From Rhinopomastus cyanomelas (lineage: Eukaryota; Chordata; Aves; Bucerotiformes; Rhinopomastidae): a DNA stretch of 64,000 nt. Of the stretch, positions 61,796 through 64,000 are shown one piece after another (position 1 is the stretch's first letter; every line of letters begins with the position of its first letter). Location of the stretch: assembly GCA_013400115.1 (NCBI GenBank), contig VXBP01002342.1, forward strand, positions 1 to 64,000, in the 5' to 3' direction. The notes beneath the pieces were generated by a model, which was not told the origin of the DNA, made no database searches, and saw only the letters and a list, made by a program, of their open reading frames with translations. The translations under genes and the position numbers were made by a program.

Positions 61796-64000
61796 GACTG
61801 TTCTATGGTTTATGCAAGCACAAGCTTCTAATTAGGTTTTGTGGGCAGTGTATACATGCAAAATTTACTGCAGAAATGCAGGCACCTCCTTGGAGGAATC
61901 CATTAGTTTTGTTGTAGCGATGATCACAACCAGCCAACAGAATCAAATGTGAAGAAAGCCCCATCCAACAGAGAGCAGAGGGTGCAATGACAAGACAGTA
62001 ATTACCAAAATGTCCTTATTTTCATGCAAATTGTCACTAGACTTTTAGACAAGTTTACATCTCTTATGAAACCATCACTGCCACCAACAAAACTATGTCC
62101 TAGCACCATGCTGGCACTGGGGCTGCCGTAATCGTGCAGGAAGAATGCCATTTATTGAATCACTGGATTTTCCTTGGCAGTTTCCCATCCAACGCTACAG
62201 GGCTTGGCTGTGTTTCTCTCAAGATCAGGAAGGATCGCAGCCAAAGTTGCATGGCCACACATTTATTAACCCTCCAACCAGCTGCCATATTAAAAACACA
62301 AGTTGCAGATGCCCAGCTACATAATTCTTTGCAGTTAAGAAGCTCCCTTCTAACACTTTATCATTTCACTTAGCCTCTGAAGAATAGTCTCTGGCCATTT
62401 ACCTACATTTATCAGTAACTTTGCTTTCTTTGTAGTCATTTATGGGTGCAGAATAATTCTAAAGCAGATTTTCTTTCATGGAAAGAATAAAAAACAATCA
62501 AAATATGGAGTTTCTTCTAAAATGACCATTGCTGAAGGGATGGCTATCCTGGGGGCTTATGAGAAAAGAGGAACAACAGAGAGATGCACATTTTAGAAAG
62601 CAGTGAAGCAAGTGAATGATCGTCCTACAAGCTCTTGGACAACACTGCACTGAGCTACCATATGCTTCCTAGTGCTCCCCTAACTGCCAGCTGTCTCCAC
62701 CTTGCTCCTTCCAAATGGCAGAGAGGACAGCTGAACTGCCAGAATTGATGTTTTGACCGGCAGTTATAGGCAGCAAAGAGGCTTGGGGTCAGTCTGATGA
62801 GGACGTAAGCTACATGTAAGTAGAGCAAGGACAGAAGAGGGTCATATTGTTCTGCTGTCATGCAAGGGTAACTCTGGTGAAATTACAGTATAGAGGCATT
62901 TCTTCTAAACTAGGATGAGATCAAAACTAGACTCTGAGCAGCATTTTACATTTGTTTTTCCTTTCCTTTGCAGATGAGGCAAATGTTAAACAAAGTGCCA
63001 GGTAAAGGAAAATCAGATCTCCTGCCCTTTGGATTCATGTCATGATCTGAATACAGATAAGCTGAAAACAAATGAATCATTGACAAATGGGCAAGCTGGG
63101 GATTTAAATCACAGTCACCAAACCATAATCTCCTTTCTCAGAATGACCCCATTAACTTTCCTCCATCTCTTCTTGTTCTCTCTTCCACCATTTCTAGCCA
63201 AGCCAACAGAGAACCACCATGATAATGAGTCTTACTAGTCTGGTCTCCTTTCCATGCTCTGCCTCACCTCTAAACATTGAGAGTGAAGTGCGCCCCAGTG
63301 AGTGGCAACTTTGCAGGTATGCCATGTCCATGGACTTGGAACTTGTACTAACACAGACCTACTGACACTTGAGGAATGAGTGTGCTTGTATGTGACCTTC
63401 TAAACTTGACATTGTTAGATGAAAGCCTTTAGGCTAAGAGAAATGGAGTGATTGCTCCCTGATCCTGTCTTGTTGCTAAGGATAGCACAGAAAACACCGA
63501 GAAACTCGGTGTAAGATAACAGCTTTGTTTTAACGAGGTGGGTTTTTTCCAGTGCACAGTTATGGTGGTGTATCTGATGATTTTTTTGCTATACCAACTG
63601 GATCCTAAAGCTTCCTTAAACATTAAATTGGACATGTTATGACTGCCTGATTTCGGTTGCCCTCTAAGGTCTGCATCTCGTGGGAGATTTTAGGAATTAA
63701 AGCTTTTAATAATGAAACACATAATGGGACAGATGTGAAGCAGAATGTAGGAGTACATCCTTATCTCAATTACAAACTGAAAGCTTGGGAGAAATACTAA
63801 TAACCTGTTAAAAGCCTTTAATTTAGTGTTTGGTTGTGAATGTAGAGATCATAAAACATCGAAAACTCTTATGAATTTGGGCCTGTGACAGGAACAAGGA
63901 AAATCAAAAGGCAGTGCAATTACTTTGTTAGTCATCATCACTCCAGTGTCTTCCAGAGGGTTTCACGATCACCAGAACAAAGAGCAGCAGGATTGATGTG
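61796..64000. other. Unique non-coding DNA to window end
   Basis: No gene or interspersed repeat recognised with confidence. Confidence 0.5.

Noticed and set aside
62944..63010. MIR SINE-like wording (GCAGATGAGGCAAATG)
   Set aside because: The match is short and not followed by the rest of the MIR core; cannot be supported without a profile search.
1..64000. CRISPR arrays, tRNA, rRNA, bacterial operons or phage
   Set aside because: Nothing fits: no spaced direct repeats, no tRNA-like clover-leaf noticed by eye, no ribosome binding sites; the window is vertebrate nuclear DNA.

Overview
This window looks like nuclear DNA from a bird. It carries at least 17 pieces of CR1, the main LINE family of birds and other sauropsids. 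Their ends are short tandem 8-mers of two kinds, ATTCTATG and TATCACAG. Other vertebrate traits are CpG scarcity in most of the window, dinucleotide and tetranucleotide microsatellites, and the lack of any dense gene arrangement. I could not identify the species.

I found no host protein-coding gene, rRNA, tRNA or CRISPR array that I can defend. Almost all open frames in unique sequence are of chance length. The only frames with recognisable protein homology lie inside CR1 copies and encode the C-terminal part of ORF2, and in one copy part of the reverse transcriptase. The window is probably intergenic or one large intron; the sequence does not say which.

Layout: 1-33 is the 3' tail of a CR1 that lies off the left edge. 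34-13860 is mostly unique DNA with one CR1 at 3522, a double hairpin at 2371-2429, an AT-rich homeodomain-site segment near 4490-4690, and GA and CA microsatellites. 13861-15770 holds three old CR1 pieces. 15771-31978 has no CR1 that I can see. It is richer in CpG-containing motifs, clustered transcription-factor-like sites and four simple repeats, and may be a block of conserved non-coding regulatory DNA. 31979-50322 is rich in CR1 (ten pieces), including three copies within 2.1 kb at 46266-48355. 50323-57956 is unique DNA. 57957-61796 has three more CR1 pieces, including the longest (59475-60515, with reverse transcriptase motifs), then a probable solo LTR of an old endogenous retrovirus. 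61797-64000 is unique DNA.

The main leads are the CR1-free 16 kb block, a 15-bp-periodic CTAACG triplet, a SOX/POU/TCF/MEIS-like site cluster, the mutually exclusive hairpins at 2.4 kb, and two weak candidate exons. Nothing here amounts to a demonstrable new biological system.
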